Positions 49,759-59,355 are shown, counted from the stretch's first letter. The stretch: DNA of 64,000 nucleotides from an uncultured Lachnospiraceae bacterium (GCA_910587295.1 CAJULP010000096.1:49829-113828), one strand, 5' to 3'. The notes: a model not told the origin generated them from the sequence alone. Made by a program: numbers and translations.

Positions 49759-50148
49759 ATGTATGAACGTAAAATCTTGCCTTTTTATATGACTTATCCG
49801 CTTCCCATGTATTATCAGGAGGAAGATTCCATCATCAGGGACTTAGAATATCTCCAGCAGATGTATCCGTCGGAAGCAAAGAAGTATCAAAAGGTGATTG
49901 CAGGTATTTTGGATAAGCTGGATTATGAAGGCAGCATGATCTATGATGAATATCCGGATAAGTGGCAGCTTTATAAATTATCCAGGGATATTTTAGACAG
50001 GATAAAGAGAGCGGAAGAAAAGGATGCCCCGGAAGTGGAAATCCCGGCGGAAAAATGGGAATGGATAGGAGATTTGGTGCAGATTCTTTTATTTTATGAG
50101 ATATATAAAAGAAGGCATAACAGCAGAAGGGGGATTCTAAGGTTTTAG
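49759..50148 (+). CDS. Conserved-looking small protein, unknown function
   Basis: A 129-residue protein starting FYMTYPLPMYYQEEDSIIRDLEYLQQMYPSEAKKYQ. It is predicted mostly helical, with a Trp/Glu-rich middle and a Arg-rich end. There is no signal peptide. The codon use and the ribosome site AAGGAAG (9 bp upstream of 49759) support a real gene. I recall similar proteins in Lachnospiraceae but no function. It follows the MoxR operon by 48 bp. Confidence 0.6.
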   Translation: MYERKILPFYMTYPLPMYYQEEDSIIRDLEYLQQMYPSEAKKYQKVIAGILDKLDYEGSMIYDEYPDKWQLYKLSRDILDRIKRAEEKDAPEVEIPAEKWEWIGDLVQILLFYEIYKRRHNSRRGILRF

Positions 50149-50186
50149 GATACGATTTTGGTTGTAGTTTTGCGGATAAGTAAGTA

Positions 50187-50222
50187 AAATATAGTCATGA
50201 CGCAATGTTGTGGCTATATTTG
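50187..50222 (+). terminator. Hairpin terminator after the 129-residue gene
   Basis: AAATATAG pairs with CTATATTT around a short loop, followed by GTATTATAT. It is weak in G+C but well placed between two genes. Confidence 0.5.
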
Positions 50223-50247
50223 TATTATATATTAAGGAAAAAGCAGG

Positions 50248-51435
50248 ATGGAAGAGTTAAAAGAAAGGCTGCCGGAATTTTTATCGGACAGGCTGTATCA
50301 GATCATTATAAGCAATCCCCGAAGCAAGGGGGAACAGCCGGGGAATGAGATATCGAAAATAAAGATAAGGCCTGTCATGGTAAAGGGGGAAGTCTGCTTT
50401 CAGGAGACCGTGACGAAAGGAACCCAGGTCTTTCATGAAAATTATAGTAAGGAAGAGGCCCTTTGCCGGATTCCTGCGCATATGCAGGATGGTTTCCGGC
50501 AGCTTGACGCCCAGAGCATGGACGCAAGGATGACGGTTCTCATAAGCAAAAAGGGAAAGGTTACGGTCAAGTTTGGCAAAATAAACAGGCAGGAAGCAGA
50601 GAAAGGCCGGCTGCCGGATTTATCCCATAACAGGCAAAAGCGGTATCTTTTGCCGGAAGGGGTGGCGGTGCCGTTTTTGGTCGATCTTGGGGTGCAGACC
50701 AAAGAAGGGGTGATCGTGCGCTCTAAGTATGATAAATTTAAACAGATCAACCGGTACCTGGAATTTGTTGAGGATATTCTGCCTACACTAGATAATGGGA
50801 AACCTGTACGTATCGTGGATTTTGGGTGCGGGAAGTCCTACCTCACCTTTGCGTTGTATTATTATCTGCATGAAATCAAGGGGATTCCTGCGGTGATCTT
50901 CGGACTGGATCTAAAGAAAGACGTGATCGAAAAATGTAACCGTCTTGCCGGGGAGTATGGTTTTAGGGATCTGCATTTTTATCATGGAGATATCAGTACC
51001 TATGAGGGAACGAAGCAGGTGGACATGGTGGTCACCCTGCATGCCTGTGACACGGCAACGGACTATGCCATCAAAAAGGCTGTGGACTGGAACGCCAGGG
51101 TGATCTTTACAGTGCCTTGTTGCCAGCATGAGGTGAATGGACAGATCAGCAGTGAATATTTAGGACCTGTATTAAAGTATGGGCTGTTGAAGGAGCGGCT
51201 TTCGGCAATCCTTACGGATGCCGTGCGGGCGAATCTTCTGGAAGAGGCAGGGTATGAGACCCAGATCCTGGAATTTATTGATATGGAGCACACGCCGAAA
51301 AACCTGCTGATCAGAGCCGTTAAGAAAAACAGGCCTATGAACGGGACAAAGAATGTGGGAGCTATTTGGGAACTGACAAAGGATATGCAGGTGGAGACCA
51401 CGTTGCAAAAGCTGATGGGAACAAGGAATAGATAG
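50248..51435 (+). CDS. SAM-dependent methyltransferase, Methyltransf_32-like
   Basis: A 395-residue protein. The N-terminal ~165 residues are an uncharacterised domain, then the SAM-binding site VDFGCGKSYLTFALYYYL (near 195) and MVVTLHACDTATDYAI and VPCCQHEVN. These fit the PF13679 group, which includes nucleic acid and small-molecule methyltransferases. The VPCCQHE motif is typical of this group. The substrate is unknown. TAAGGAAAAAGCAGG lies before the ATG. It ends in TAG 7 bp before the next gene, so they are probably co-transcribed. Confidence 0.8.
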   Translation: MEELKERLPEFLSDRLYQIIISNPRSKGEQPGNEISKIKIRPVMVKGEVCFQETVTKGTQVFHENYSKEEALCRIPAHMQDGFRQLDAQSMDARMTVLISKKGKVTVKFGKINRQEAEKGRLPDLSHNRQKRYLLPEGVAVPFLVDLGVQTKEGVIVRSKYDKFKQINRYLEFVEDILPTLDNGKPVRIVDFGCGKSYLTFALYYYLHEIKGIPAVIFGLDLKKDVIEKCNRLAGEYGFRDLHFYHGDISTYEGTKQVDMVVTLHACDTATDYAIKKAVDWNARVIFTVPCCQHEVNGQISSEYLGPVLKYGLLKERLSAILTDAVRANLLEEAGYETQILEFIDMEHTPKNLLIRAVKKNRPMNGTKNVGAIWELTKDMQVETTLQKLMGTRNR

Positions 51436-51442
51436 GAGCAGC

Positions 51443-53995
51443 ATGAGGAAATCAATTATAAAAAGTACGATCGTGGTGATCGTGTTTTTTGCGGCCCTTT
51501 TTATCATCGGGAATGTTATGAATAAAGGGAACGCAGATATGACAACAGAAATGGAGGCCGCCACCTACCCGGTAGTTTCGGTAAACTATGGAGGATTCCA
51601 GATCAATAAGATGCATGGTTACCGGGATGTGATGGAAGTGGATCAGATGAGGGAGTGTATCACGCCCCTTGCTGCCGGAAGGAAAATGCAGCTCACGATT
51701 GACACCTACGGGAACCGGATAGGGGGGCTGCGCTTTGAAGTAAGGAGCGTGGATGGAAGCAGGCTGATCGAAAATACCGAGATGGAAGGGTATGAGCAGT
51801 CCGGTGATGAAATCCGGGTTTCTTTCGGGATCAAGGACTTGATCGAAAACAATCAGGAGTATCTTTTTGTGCTGGTTTTGACCACCGGCGCCGGGAAGGA
51901 GATCAGGTATTATACCAGGATCGTAAACCCGGAGGAATATTACGTGGCGGATAAGTTAGAGTATGTCAGGGATTTTTCCAATAAGACATTTGATAAGGAA
52001 GCGGCAAAGAGTCTGACTAAATATTTGGAGTCCAACGCCGAAGGGGATAATACCACGTTTGGCCGTGTGACGATCCACAGCAGTTTTCATCAGGTGACCT
52101 GGGGGGATCTGGATATTACCAGGATATCGAATCCGGAGATCACTATTAAGGACTTAGGGGCGGAAACAGGCAATTTTGTGATGGAATATTATGTTTCCAT
52201 GCCCTATGGAAGTGAGACCAATTATTACCGTGTGAAGGAGTACTACAGGATCAGGCATACGGCGGACCGGATTTACCTGTTGGATTATGAGCGCACCATG
52301 AACCAGATTTTTAACGAAAAGGGAAATGCCTACGCCAATAACAAAATATTATTGGGGATTGTTGGGGAAGAACCGATACTTCGGGAAAGTGATGGTGGGA
52401 ACGCAGCGGTATTTGTGTCAGGAAACCGTCTTTTCAGCTATAATATTGTGGATAACAAGCTTGCGCTGCTGTTTGGATTTTATGACGGCGAAAATATGGA
52501 TGCAAGGACTTTGTATGACGGCCATAAGATCAAGATACTGAATGTGGACGAAGGGGGAAATGTGATCTTTTTGGTCTATGGCTATATGAACAGGGGAAGA
52601 CATGAAGGGCAGGTAGGGATTTCTGTTTACTATTATGACAGTACTGTCAATACGGTGGAGGAGATGGCCTATATCCCGTGCAGTCATTCCCAGGCTATCT
52701 TGATGAAGGAAGTAGACCAGCTCTCTTACATCAACAGGAACGGAAAACTTTATTTGCTGTGGGATGACCAGATTTATGCCGTGGATGTGGTAAAGCACAG
52801 CAGTGAGATCGTCGTGGAAAATCTCACGGAAGAAAATTTTAAAGTATCCGACAGTAACCGGATGGTCGTCTGGCAGAACCGTGCCGGAACTGGCAAAGAT
52901 GAGGAAACGGCAGCCTATGAGGAATTAATCTTGATGAACCTGATCTCCGGCGCGCAAAAGACCATTCAGGCAGGCACAAGGGAGCGAATCATCCCCATCG
53001 GATTTATGGGGGAAGACCTGATTTACGGGATTGCCAGGGAGGATGATATCCAGAAAGATTATGCAGGGAATGAAGTGATCCCTATGTATCTGGTGAGGAT
53101 CGCCAATGAGTCATCCGGCGTATTGATGGAGTACCGGCAGGAAAATGTTTATGTGCTTTCAGGAACAGTAGAGGGAAACCAGATCATCTTAAAGCGTCTG
53201 CAAAAAACGGAAGACGGAACTTTTACGGAGATTGCCGATGATCAGATCATGAATGCGGAAAGCGCCCAGGAAAGCAAAAATACCATAGAAGTGGCTGCAG
53301 TGGATAAATATGAAAAGCTGACCCAGATTGCGCTGAAAAGTAAGATTGATGTGAGCACGCTGCTGCATCTGACCCCAAAGGAAGTGTTGTTTGAGGGGGG
53401 AAGAAACATCAGTCTGCCGGAGGTATCTGTGCCTTTGGACCGGTATTATGTGTATGGAAAGTATGGTATTGAGACGGTTTGCACCAATGAGGGAAGGGCA
53501 GTCAAGCTTGCGGATGGCATTTCCGGTACGGTAACGGCCCAGGACGGCAGTTATATCTGGCAGAAGGGGAACCGAAGTCTTAGAAACCAGATCATGGCGA
53601 TCCAGGGGGAATCGATCAGTGAGGGAAGGGATTCCCTTGCAGTATGTCTGGACACGATCCTTGCCTATGAAGGTGTGGTAAGAAACTCCCAGTATATGCT
53701 GCGGCGGGGAGATTCCGTACTGGATATTTTAAAAGAAAGCCTGGAGGATGCCAGGGTGCTGGATCTGACCGGGTGCACGTTAGATGCGGTGCTTTACTAT
53801 GTAAACAGGGATATCCCGGTTCTTGCCATGATGCAGGACGGCACTGCCGTGCTGATCGTAGGGTTTAACGAAAAAAATACAGTTGTTATGAATCCGGAAA
53901 TTGGCAACGTTTATAAGGTGGGAATGAATGATTCCACGGAATGGTTCGAGCAAAACGGCAATCATTTTATTACCTATATCAGGGATACAAAGTAG
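51443..53995 (+). CDS. Large membrane-anchored extracellular protein with C39-like C-terminus
   Basis: An 850-residue protein. A single N-terminal membrane helix (residues 7-26) anchors it with the rest outside. The middle (about 270-560) has repeated beta-strand-rich segments resembling a propeller (LFSYNIVDNKLALLFGF, IYAVDVVKHSSEIVVENL, LILMNLISGAQ). The C-terminal 140 residues (LDTILAYEGV...GCTLDAVLYYVNRDIPVLAMMQDGTAVLIVGFNEKNTVVMNP) resemble a C39-type papain-like domain. A catalytic Cys is not clearly placed, so it may be inactive or a binding module. Function unknown. It follows the methyltransferase by 7 bp. Confidence 0.6.
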   Translation: MRKSIIKSTIVVIVFFAALFIIGNVMNKGNADMTTEMEAATYPVVSVNYGGFQINKMHGYRDVMEVDQMRECITPLAAGRKMQLTIDTYGNRIGGLRFEVRSVDGSRLIENTEMEGYEQSGDEIRVSFGIKDLIENNQEYLFVLVLTTGAGKEIRYYTRIVNPEEYYVADKLEYVRDFSNKTFDKEAAKSLTKYLESNAEGDNTTFGRVTIHSSFHQVTWGDLDITRISNPEITIKDLGAETGNFVMEYYVSMPYGSETNYYRVKEYYRIRHTADRIYLLDYERTMNQIFNEKGNAYANNKILLGIVGEEPILRESDGGNAAVFVSGNRLFSYNIVDNKLALLFGFYDGENMDARTLYDGHKIKILNVDEGGNVIFLVYGYMNRGRHEGQVGISVYYYDSTVNTVEEMAYIPCSHSQAILMKEVDQLSYINRNGKLYLLWDDQIYAVDVVKHSSEIVVENLTEENFKVSDSNRMVVWQNRAGTGKDEETAAYEELILMNLISGAQKTIQAGTRERIIPIGFMGEDLIYGIAREDDIQKDYAGNEVIPMYLVRIANESSGVLMEYRQENVYVLSGTVEGNQIILKRLQKTEDGTFTEIADDQIMNAESAQESKNTIEVAAVDKYEKLTQIALKSKIDVSTLLHLTPKEVLFEGGRNISLPEVSVPLDRYYVYGKYGIETVCTNEGRAVKLADGISGTVTAQDGSYIWQKGNRSLRNQIMAIQGESISEGRDSLAVCLDTILAYEGVVRNSQYMLRRGDSVLDILKESLEDARVLDLTGCTLDAVLYYVNRDIPVLAMMQDGTAVLIVGFNEKNTVVMNPEIGNVYKVGMNDSTEWFEQNGNHFITYIRDTK

Positions 53996-54172
53996 GAAAC
54001 ATGCGTATTTTAGCGGCTGCAACCAATAGTTGCGGCGGTTTCAAGCTAAAGTTTCTGGTGCAACTGACAAAAAGACCGCTATAATGAGTTCATCTCAGCC
54101 GGTGAGAATTCCACATAAAACTGTGGAGAGGAAAACAGCCTTGTGTGAGGCGGAAAGTGAGAAGGACTATAT

Positions 54173-54832
54173 ATGAATATTGAGATTGCAAATCGGCTTG
54201 TTAATTTAAGAAAAACAAATAATCTTTCACAGGAGGCGCTGGCGGAAAAGCTGGGGATCAGCAGGCAGGCGGTAAGTAAATGGGAGAGGGCGGAAGCTTC
54301 CCCGGATACGGATAACCTGATCTTGCTGGCAAGGCTTTACGGGATTTCTTTAGATGAACTCTTAAAGACGGAGGATGAGATTCCTATGCCGGAGGCTGTG
54401 TCAGAAGTTTCGGTGGAAGCTTTGGCGGAAAATGTTAATGTTGAAAGCCGGTTGGAACATATGGAAAGGGAAAGCTGGGAGGGGGCTGATTGGTATAGCG
54501 GCTGGCGCAGGTTAGGGCTGCGGCATTTTCCCTTGTGGGCGGTAATCTGCGTTTTGTATATCGTGGCCGGGGCGGTGTGGAACGCATGGCATCCGGGCTG
54601 GCTTTTATTTCTCTTTGCCCCCATCTGGCATTCCCTTGTGGAAGCAGTGGAGAAGAAAAATCCTAATTATTTTGCTTATCCTGTTTTGGCGACGCTGGTG
54701 TTTTTATGCCTTGGGTTCTTTTGGGGGCTATGGCATCCGGGCTGGGTCGTCTTTATGACAATTCCCCTTTATTATTCCCTGGTTTCCTGGTATAAGGGGG
54801 AGAAAATGGAGGACCAGGATGATGAAAAATAG
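54173..54832 (+). CDS. XRE-family regulator with membrane helices
   Basis: A 219-residue protein. Residues 1-65 are a Cro/C1-type helix-turn-helix (ANRLVNLRKTNNLSQEALAEKLGISRQAVSKWERAEASPD). The C-terminal half has about four hydrophobic helices with two copies of WHPGW. This combination is common in Firmicutes beside DUF4097 genes, and the DUF4097 gene overlaps its end here, so they form one unit, probably sensing envelope state. The start has GAGAAGGA 8 bp upstream. Confidence 0.85.
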   Translation: MNIEIANRLVNLRKTNNLSQEALAEKLGISRQAVSKWERAEASPDTDNLILLARLYGISLDELLKTEDEIPMPEAVSEVSVEALAENVNVESRLEHMERESWEGADWYSGWRRLGLRHFPLWAVICVLYIVAGAVWNAWHPGWLLFLFAPIWHSLVEAVEKKNPNYFAYPVLATLVFLCLGFFWGLWHPGWVVFMTIPLYYSLVSWYKGEKMEDQDDEK

Positions 54833-55790
54833 AATCATGTTGTCGATCGCTGCCGGGGTAGTGGTCATACTGGCGGGGATAGTAACTGTTTTATCGGTAA
54901 ACTATGTAAAAAAAGGAGGGCCATTGGCCGTTATGGGTGCTAGTCTTAAAAATACCATTGAAATCCCGCTTTCCCAGGCAGAGAGTCTGTTGGCGGATTA
55001 TGGGAGCAAAAATCTGGAGGTATATGTATGGCAGGAAGAGAAGATAGTCATCAAGGAATATTTAAACGATGACTGGGAGGAGGCCAAAGCAACTGTGGAA
55101 TTTGACGGAAACAGGGCAGTGGTTTCCGGTGGGAAATGGCGTTGGAGCATAAGGAATATGTTTTGGGGCGGGTTAAATGAGCGGATTGAGATCTATCTCC
55201 CGGCGCAGGGAATCAACGAATTAGAGCTTGTCACTGGATCCGGCAATATCAACGCCATGGAGGGATTTTCCATAGAAACGAAGAAAACCCGTATACAGGC
55301 AGGAAGCGGTAATATCCGGTGGATGGATACCGGTGCGGATGAGGTCATTCTTTATGCAAACAGCGGAAACGTGCGTGGGGATAGGATCAGGGGAAATACC
55401 AATGTGCATACCGGAAGCGGGAACATTACCGTCAAAAATGTGACAGGTTTTCTGAAAGCCCAGGCAGGAAGCGGGAATATCACGGTAGAGGGGCTTTCCG
55501 GCGGGTGCGGGGCGGAAGCCGGAAGTGGTAACATCCGGGTGGATGCAGTGGAAGTTTTGGAGGATATCACCCTCCATACCGGAAGCGGAAACCAACGGCT
55601 TGGCCTGCCCGAATCGCTTTCCTGTTCATTTCAGGTAAAAACCGGAAGCGGTAATATCCACACGGATTTTGATGATCTGCTGGATTATAATAAAAAAGGA
55701 AATCAGGCGGCAGGGCAGACAGGCGGTGCGCCGGTGTGCCAGGTTACCTGTCAGGCAGGAAGTGGGAATGTGACGATTCATGTCAGGTAA
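54822..55790 (+). CDS. DUF4097 beta-helix repeat protein
   Basis: A 322-residue protein. One N-terminal membrane helix (residues 5-25) is followed by a 250-residue DUF4097 region containing nine GSGN-type repeats (TGSGNINAM, AGSGNIRWM, TGSGNITVK and so on), spaced 15-25 residues apart. This makes a right-handed beta-solenoid displayed outside the cell or facing the wall. The start overlaps the XRE gene by 11 or 14 bp (ATG 54822 or 54819). Related genes respond with their XRE partner; the ligand is unknown. Confidence 0.85.
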   Translation: MKNRIMLSIAAGVVVILAGIVTVLSVNYVKKGGPLAVMGASLKNTIEIPLSQAESLLADYGSKNLEVYVWQEEKIVIKEYLNDDWEEAKATVEFDGNRAVVSGGKWRWSIRNMFWGGLNERIEIYLPAQGINELELVTGSGNINAMEGFSIETKKTRIQAGSGNIRWMDTGADEVILYANSGNVRGDRIRGNTNVHTGSGNITVKNVTGFLKAQAGSGNITVEGLSGGCGAEAGSGNIRVDAVEVLEDITLHTGSGNQRLGLPESLSCSFQVKTGSGNIHTDFDDLLDYNKKGNQAAGQTGGAPVCQVTCQAGSGNVTIHVR

Positions 55791-56967
55791 GGTATTGGAC
55801 GAGAGCAGGAATTAAAAAAGTTAAATCGGATGTATCAAAGTGGTAAACTGGAAGCTGCTGTTATTTATGGCCGCCGCCGGGTAGGAAAAACAACATTGAT
55901 CAATGAGTTTTGCAAAGATAAAAAAACAATTTTTTTTGCGGCCCAGGAAAATAGCGCAGACCAGAATCTGGAAACATTATCCCATGCAATTATGGAAGTG
56001 CCTGCCGGGGAAAGTTCGGCATATATGGTATTTTGCAGCTTTTCCGGCGCCCTTGCCAAGGTTGTGGAAATGGCAAAAAGTGAGCGGATTATTTTGGTAA
56101 TAGACGAATATCCATACCTTGCCCAGGCGGACCGTGGAATTTCTTCCCTATTGCAGAATTATCTTGATCATCAGTTTAAGGGCACTCAATTGTTTTTGAT
56201 CTTGTGCGGGTCTTCCATGAGCTTTATGGAAAATCAGGTTTTAGGCTATCAAAGTCCTTTGTATGGGCGAAGGACTGCCCAGTTTAAAATACAGCCTTTT
56301 GACTATTTGGATACAGGGAAGTGGTTTCCTGATTACTCTTATGAAGACAAAGCATTTATGTACGGTATCAGTGGCGGGATTCCCATGTATTTGGAACAGT
56401 TTTCTCCCAAAATGACCGTGGAAGAAAATTTATTGGAAAATCTGTTTGATAAAAATGCGGTATTGTTTGAGGAGCCGTCGAACCTGCTGAAGCAGGAGCT
56501 CAGGGAACCGGCAATGTATAATGCGGTGGTCACGGCGGCGGCTTCCGGGAAAACAAAATTATCCGAAATAGCATCCACGGTGGGCGTTGAAACAGGTCTG
56601 TGCACGAAGTATATAGCAAACCTGATCACGTTAGGTATCATAAAAAGGGAGACGCCGGTGACTGACCCGAACAGTAAAAGGCCGATCTATCTGATCGAAG
56701 ATCAGTTTTTTCGTTTCTGGTATACTTTTGTGCCTAAAAACATGTCGGCAATACTTTCAGGGCGGATGGAAGGTTCTTATGCTTCCAGAGTAGGGAGCAG
56801 GCTGCCGGACTATATGGGGCTGGTATTTGAGAAGATGACAGTGGGATCGTAGGTTCGTGTAAATTCAGGGAAAGTCCGGTTTTGCTGCTTCCATGACAAA
56901 GCAGGGAAGCAGCAGGGAACTTCGGTTGATTACGTTGAAAGATATGTATGAAAAACCGGCATATTGA
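55791..56967 (+). pseudogene. AAA/DUF234-type ATPase missing its start and C-terminal domain
   Basis: The frame resumes immediately after the DUF4097 stop (55788-55790) as GIGREQELKKLNRMYQSGK, where intact family members start MFIGREXEL, so the start codon is lost. The ATPase core is intact: YGRRRVGKTTLI (Walker A), IILVIDEYPYLA (Walker B). At about 56845 the core breaks in LVFEKM, then a TAG at 56850-56852. The family's last segment, KSGFAASMTKQ...ITLKDMYEKPAY, appears in another frame to a TGA at 56965-56967, showing a deletion of most of the DUF234 nuclease-like domain. A frame from ATG 55830 could still make a 340-residue truncated ATPase. Confidence 0.75.
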
Positions 56968-57498
56968 TCAGCGCTTGGCCATTGGCATATTTGTGTACGC
57001 AAACGGCAGCTCCGCAAAAAAACGCTTCATGGACTTTTCCAATGCAAATAAGAGCAGCATACCAAGGACACCGCAGGAGATCACTTCCCCGATGGTGACG
57101 GTGATATAGGACAGCCATAAAGGCTTTATGCCGTACGCAAAAAGAAGCATCGGCGGAACAATTATGGCATTAGCCAGGATTGGCGGCACCGGCGCAAGAT
57201 ATTTATTGTGACGGAGTTTGGCGGTAAGCAGCGCACCGATCAAGGTAGCGATACTGCCGAAAACGATGTCAGGAAGGGCAGCCCCTGTGAGCAGGTTAGC
57301 TAACAGGCATCCCGCAAACAATCCCGGTATGGCGGCCGGCGTGAAATAAGGTAAAATAGTGAGTGCTTCGGAAAAACGTACCTGGATAGCGCCAGAGGCA
57401 ATGCCAAGCATATTGGCAATGTAGGTGAGCACCACGTAGAGGGCGGCAATCAGCGCCGCATGGGTTAGAAATAAGATCCTTGCGTTTGATTTTTTCAT
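56968..57498 (-). CDS. queT: QueT-type queuosine precursor transporter
   Basis: A 176-residue membrane protein with five to six helices. It matches the QueT family (IQVRFSEALTILPYFTPAAIPGLFAGCLLANL, DIVFGSIATLIGAL), the S component of an ECF importer for queuosine precursors (preQ1 or related). The start ATG (57496-57498) is preceded by GGAG and by a predicted preQ1-I riboswitch, which confirms the substrate. The energy-coupling module is encoded elsewhere. Its stop abuts the ATPase pseudogene. Confidence 0.88.
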   Translation of the reverse strand: MKKSNARILFLTHAALIAALYVVLTYIANMLGIASGAIQVRFSEALTILPYFTPAAIPGLFAGCLLANLLTGAALPDIVFGSIATLIGALLTAKLRHNKYLAPVPPILANAIIVPPMLLFAYGIKPLWLSYITVTIGEVISCGVLGMLLLFALEKSMKRFFAELPFAYTNMPMAKR

Positions 57499-57506
57499 AT
57501 AAAATT

Positions 57507-57549
57507 CTCCTTTAGTTTTGTTTTTCGTCAGGAAGGTCTCGAACTGACG
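57507..57549 (-). promoter_or_regulatory. preQ1-I riboswitch controlling queT translation
   Basis: On the minus strand, stem CGTCAG (57549-57544)/CTGACG (57531-57526) encloses loop TTCGAGACCTTC. An A-rich tail AAAAACAAAACTAAAGGAG (57525-57507) ends in the Shine-Dalgarno. This matches the small H-type pseudoknot of preQ1-I: a short P1, a UUCxAG-type loop and an A-rich tail sequestering AAGGAG. The queT ATG starts 8 bp after it. An upstream hairpin (AAGTC/GACTT, near 57580-57560) may assist folding. Confidence 0.8.
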
Positions 57550-57586
57550 TTTGAAATCGAAAAGTCTTCAGGCTTTCCGACTTCTT

Positions 57587-57614
57587 AGTATAACAATAAA
57601 ACCGAAAATGTCAA
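57587..57614 (-). promoter_or_regulatory. Promoter of queT
   Basis: Minus strand -35 TTGACA (57614-57609), 16-bp spacer, -10 TATACT (57592-57587). The start would be near 57580, about 30 nt before the riboswitch stem. Confidence 0.75.
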
Positions 57615-57622
57615 GTTGATTT

Positions 57623-59314
57623 TTACGATCCGATCAACACCTTTTTTCCTTCAAAGGCAAAACCGTATTTGCGGATGCGCTCTGCCGGGATTCCATCCGA
57701 TTCAAGGGAAGCAGAGTAACGTTTTTCATCAATCTGCAGTAAAGCAGCGGCGACAGTGTCCTTAAGCGTTGCGCCGTCATCGGGATCATGTACCTTAAAT
57801 TCCATAATAATAGCATCGTCATGCATATTATTTTTAGGCTTTAAAATGACATCATAACGTCCAAAACCGCTTTCGCGGTTAGAAGTGATGGTATACCGGT
57901 CAGAAAGTTCTACCATAAGGCCAAGAACAAACCCGTGATAGAAACGTTCCGGCTCGGCAGTGTCAGAAGGATGGTTTCCGGTATCAAAACTGCTGAAAGT
58001 GGCAAGGGCAACTTGGTTCATGTAATGGTTCATTGCTTTGGCATCGTCTTGCAAAAGTGCCTTGATAAAGTCGTTGTATGCCGGCGTATAATTTTTAAAC
58101 CAGCCTTCTATCATATTTTGAAACATAAGCCGTACTTCTTTGTTTGTGAGTTTCAGACTATATTCTTCTTTGCCCGTATTGAGGTCAAATGTATGTTTTT
58201 CCACTTTAAGATATCCGCTGGCAAGCAACAGGCTCCATATGGCGTACTCATTGTAGTCAAGCTGGTCAAAGACGATCTGCTCGTCTATTTTTGTTTGGAG
58301 TATGCCGCCGTTTAACAGGTTTTCCATAATCATTTTGATATTTTTACTGCCCTTTCGGATCAGCTTCCCGATCAGACTGTTGCTGCTGGTATTAGCCCAG
58401 TAAGCGGCAAATCTCTGTTTATCAAGGAAGTTGATGATTGACCATGGATTGTAGATATCGCTTCTTAGGCCGAAAGTAAACCCGTTATACCAGTCCTTGA
58501 CTCCGGTTTCCATATCAGGGATGTTAAATTCGAGTAAGGCCGCATTCACTTCTTCTTGTGTAAAACCGAAAGAATCAGCGTATTTTTTGGAGGTCGTGGT
58601 TACGACTTCCGGGTTATTTAAATCAGAAAAAATACTTTCTTTGCTGATCCGCGTGATGCCGGTGAGGATGGCTCTGTCGAAATGGGAGTTGGTCTTAAAG
58701 GCTGCGTTAAGCAGAATCCTAAAAAATTTAACTATTTCATCCCAATATCCGTTGATATACGCTTCCTGCATTGGCGTGTCATATTCGTCAAGAAGTATCA
58801 GGGGTTTTTTGCCATAATAACGCCCCATGTAATCGGCCAGCGATCGTATGGAGTCGGCGGCAACATAATCTTCCATCTCAGGAGATACTTTACGGAACAT
58901 TTCTTTTTCGTCTGCATTCAGGTAATTCCCCTGAAGAAGAAAATCGTATTTATTATATAATTTCTTAATGTTGCGGCAAACGGACTTCCTTGCGGAAGGA
59001 AAGGACGTTTCTTTGATATCGGCGAAGCTTAGGGAGATGACAGGGAAGCTGCCCTGCAGCGTTCGGTATTTTTCGTCCTGCCATATCTTCAAGCCTTCAA
59101 ACAGGTCACTTCGCCCTGCATGATCAATGGAAAAAAAATGTTCCACCATACTCATGTTGAGAGTCTTCCCAAAACGCCTGGGGCGGGTGATCAGTGTTAC
59201 CGGGTCTCCGTTTTCCCACCATTCGCGGATAAAGTTGGTTTTATCAATATAAAAGTAGGAATTTGTAATTATAGTTTCAAAATCCTGAATACCGATTGCC
59301 ACTGTCCTTGCCAT
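57623..59314 (-). CDS. AAA-ATPase-like/PD-(D/E)XK protein, intact paralog
   Basis: A 563-residue protein of the same family as the broken 12013 gene: AAA-ATPase_like (PF09820) then a PDDEXK_9-type nuclease domain (PF08011). It starts MARTVAIGIQDFE; the P-loop variant is RPRRFGKTLNMSM (near 45), the Walker B LILLDEYDTPM (near 165), and the C-terminus has GFGRYDVILKP...AIIMEFKVHD (D...ExK). The family is usually standalone; its role (defence, mobile-element control or housekeeping) is not established. It ends 9 bp beyond the queT promoter and starts just downstream of tRNA-Ala and its terminator on the same strand. Confidence 0.85.
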   Translation of the reverse strand: MARTVAIGIQDFETIITNSYFYIDKTNFIREWWENGDPVTLITRPRRFGKTLNMSMVEHFFSIDHAGRSDLFEGLKIWQDEKYRTLQGSFPVISLSFADIKETSFPSARKSVCRNIKKLYNKYDFLLQGNYLNADEKEMFRKVSPEMEDYVAADSIRSLADYMGRYYGKKPLILLDEYDTPMQEAYINGYWDEIVKFFRILLNAAFKTNSHFDRAILTGITRISKESIFSDLNNPEVVTTTSKKYADSFGFTQEEVNAALLEFNIPDMETGVKDWYNGFTFGLRSDIYNPWSIINFLDKQRFAAYWANTSSNSLIGKLIRKGSKNIKMIMENLLNGGILQTKIDEQIVFDQLDYNEYAIWSLLLASGYLKVEKHTFDLNTGKEEYSLKLTNKEVRLMFQNMIEGWFKNYTPAYNDFIKALLQDDAKAMNHYMNQVALATFSSFDTGNHPSDTAEPERFYHGFVLGLMVELSDRYTITSNRESGFGRYDVILKPKNNMHDDAIIMEFKVHDPDDGATLKDTVAAALLQIDEKRYSASLESDGIPAERIRKYGFAFEGKKVLIGS

Positions 59315-59355
59315 ATGTGTGCTCCCTTTGGCCCAAATGTACTATAGTAACGTAG

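Noticed and set aside
54001..54090. Hairpin and TATAAT (54080-54085) upstream of the XRE membrane regulator
   Set aside because: The -10 is good but no -35 lies 16-18 bp upstream, so I do not list a promoter.
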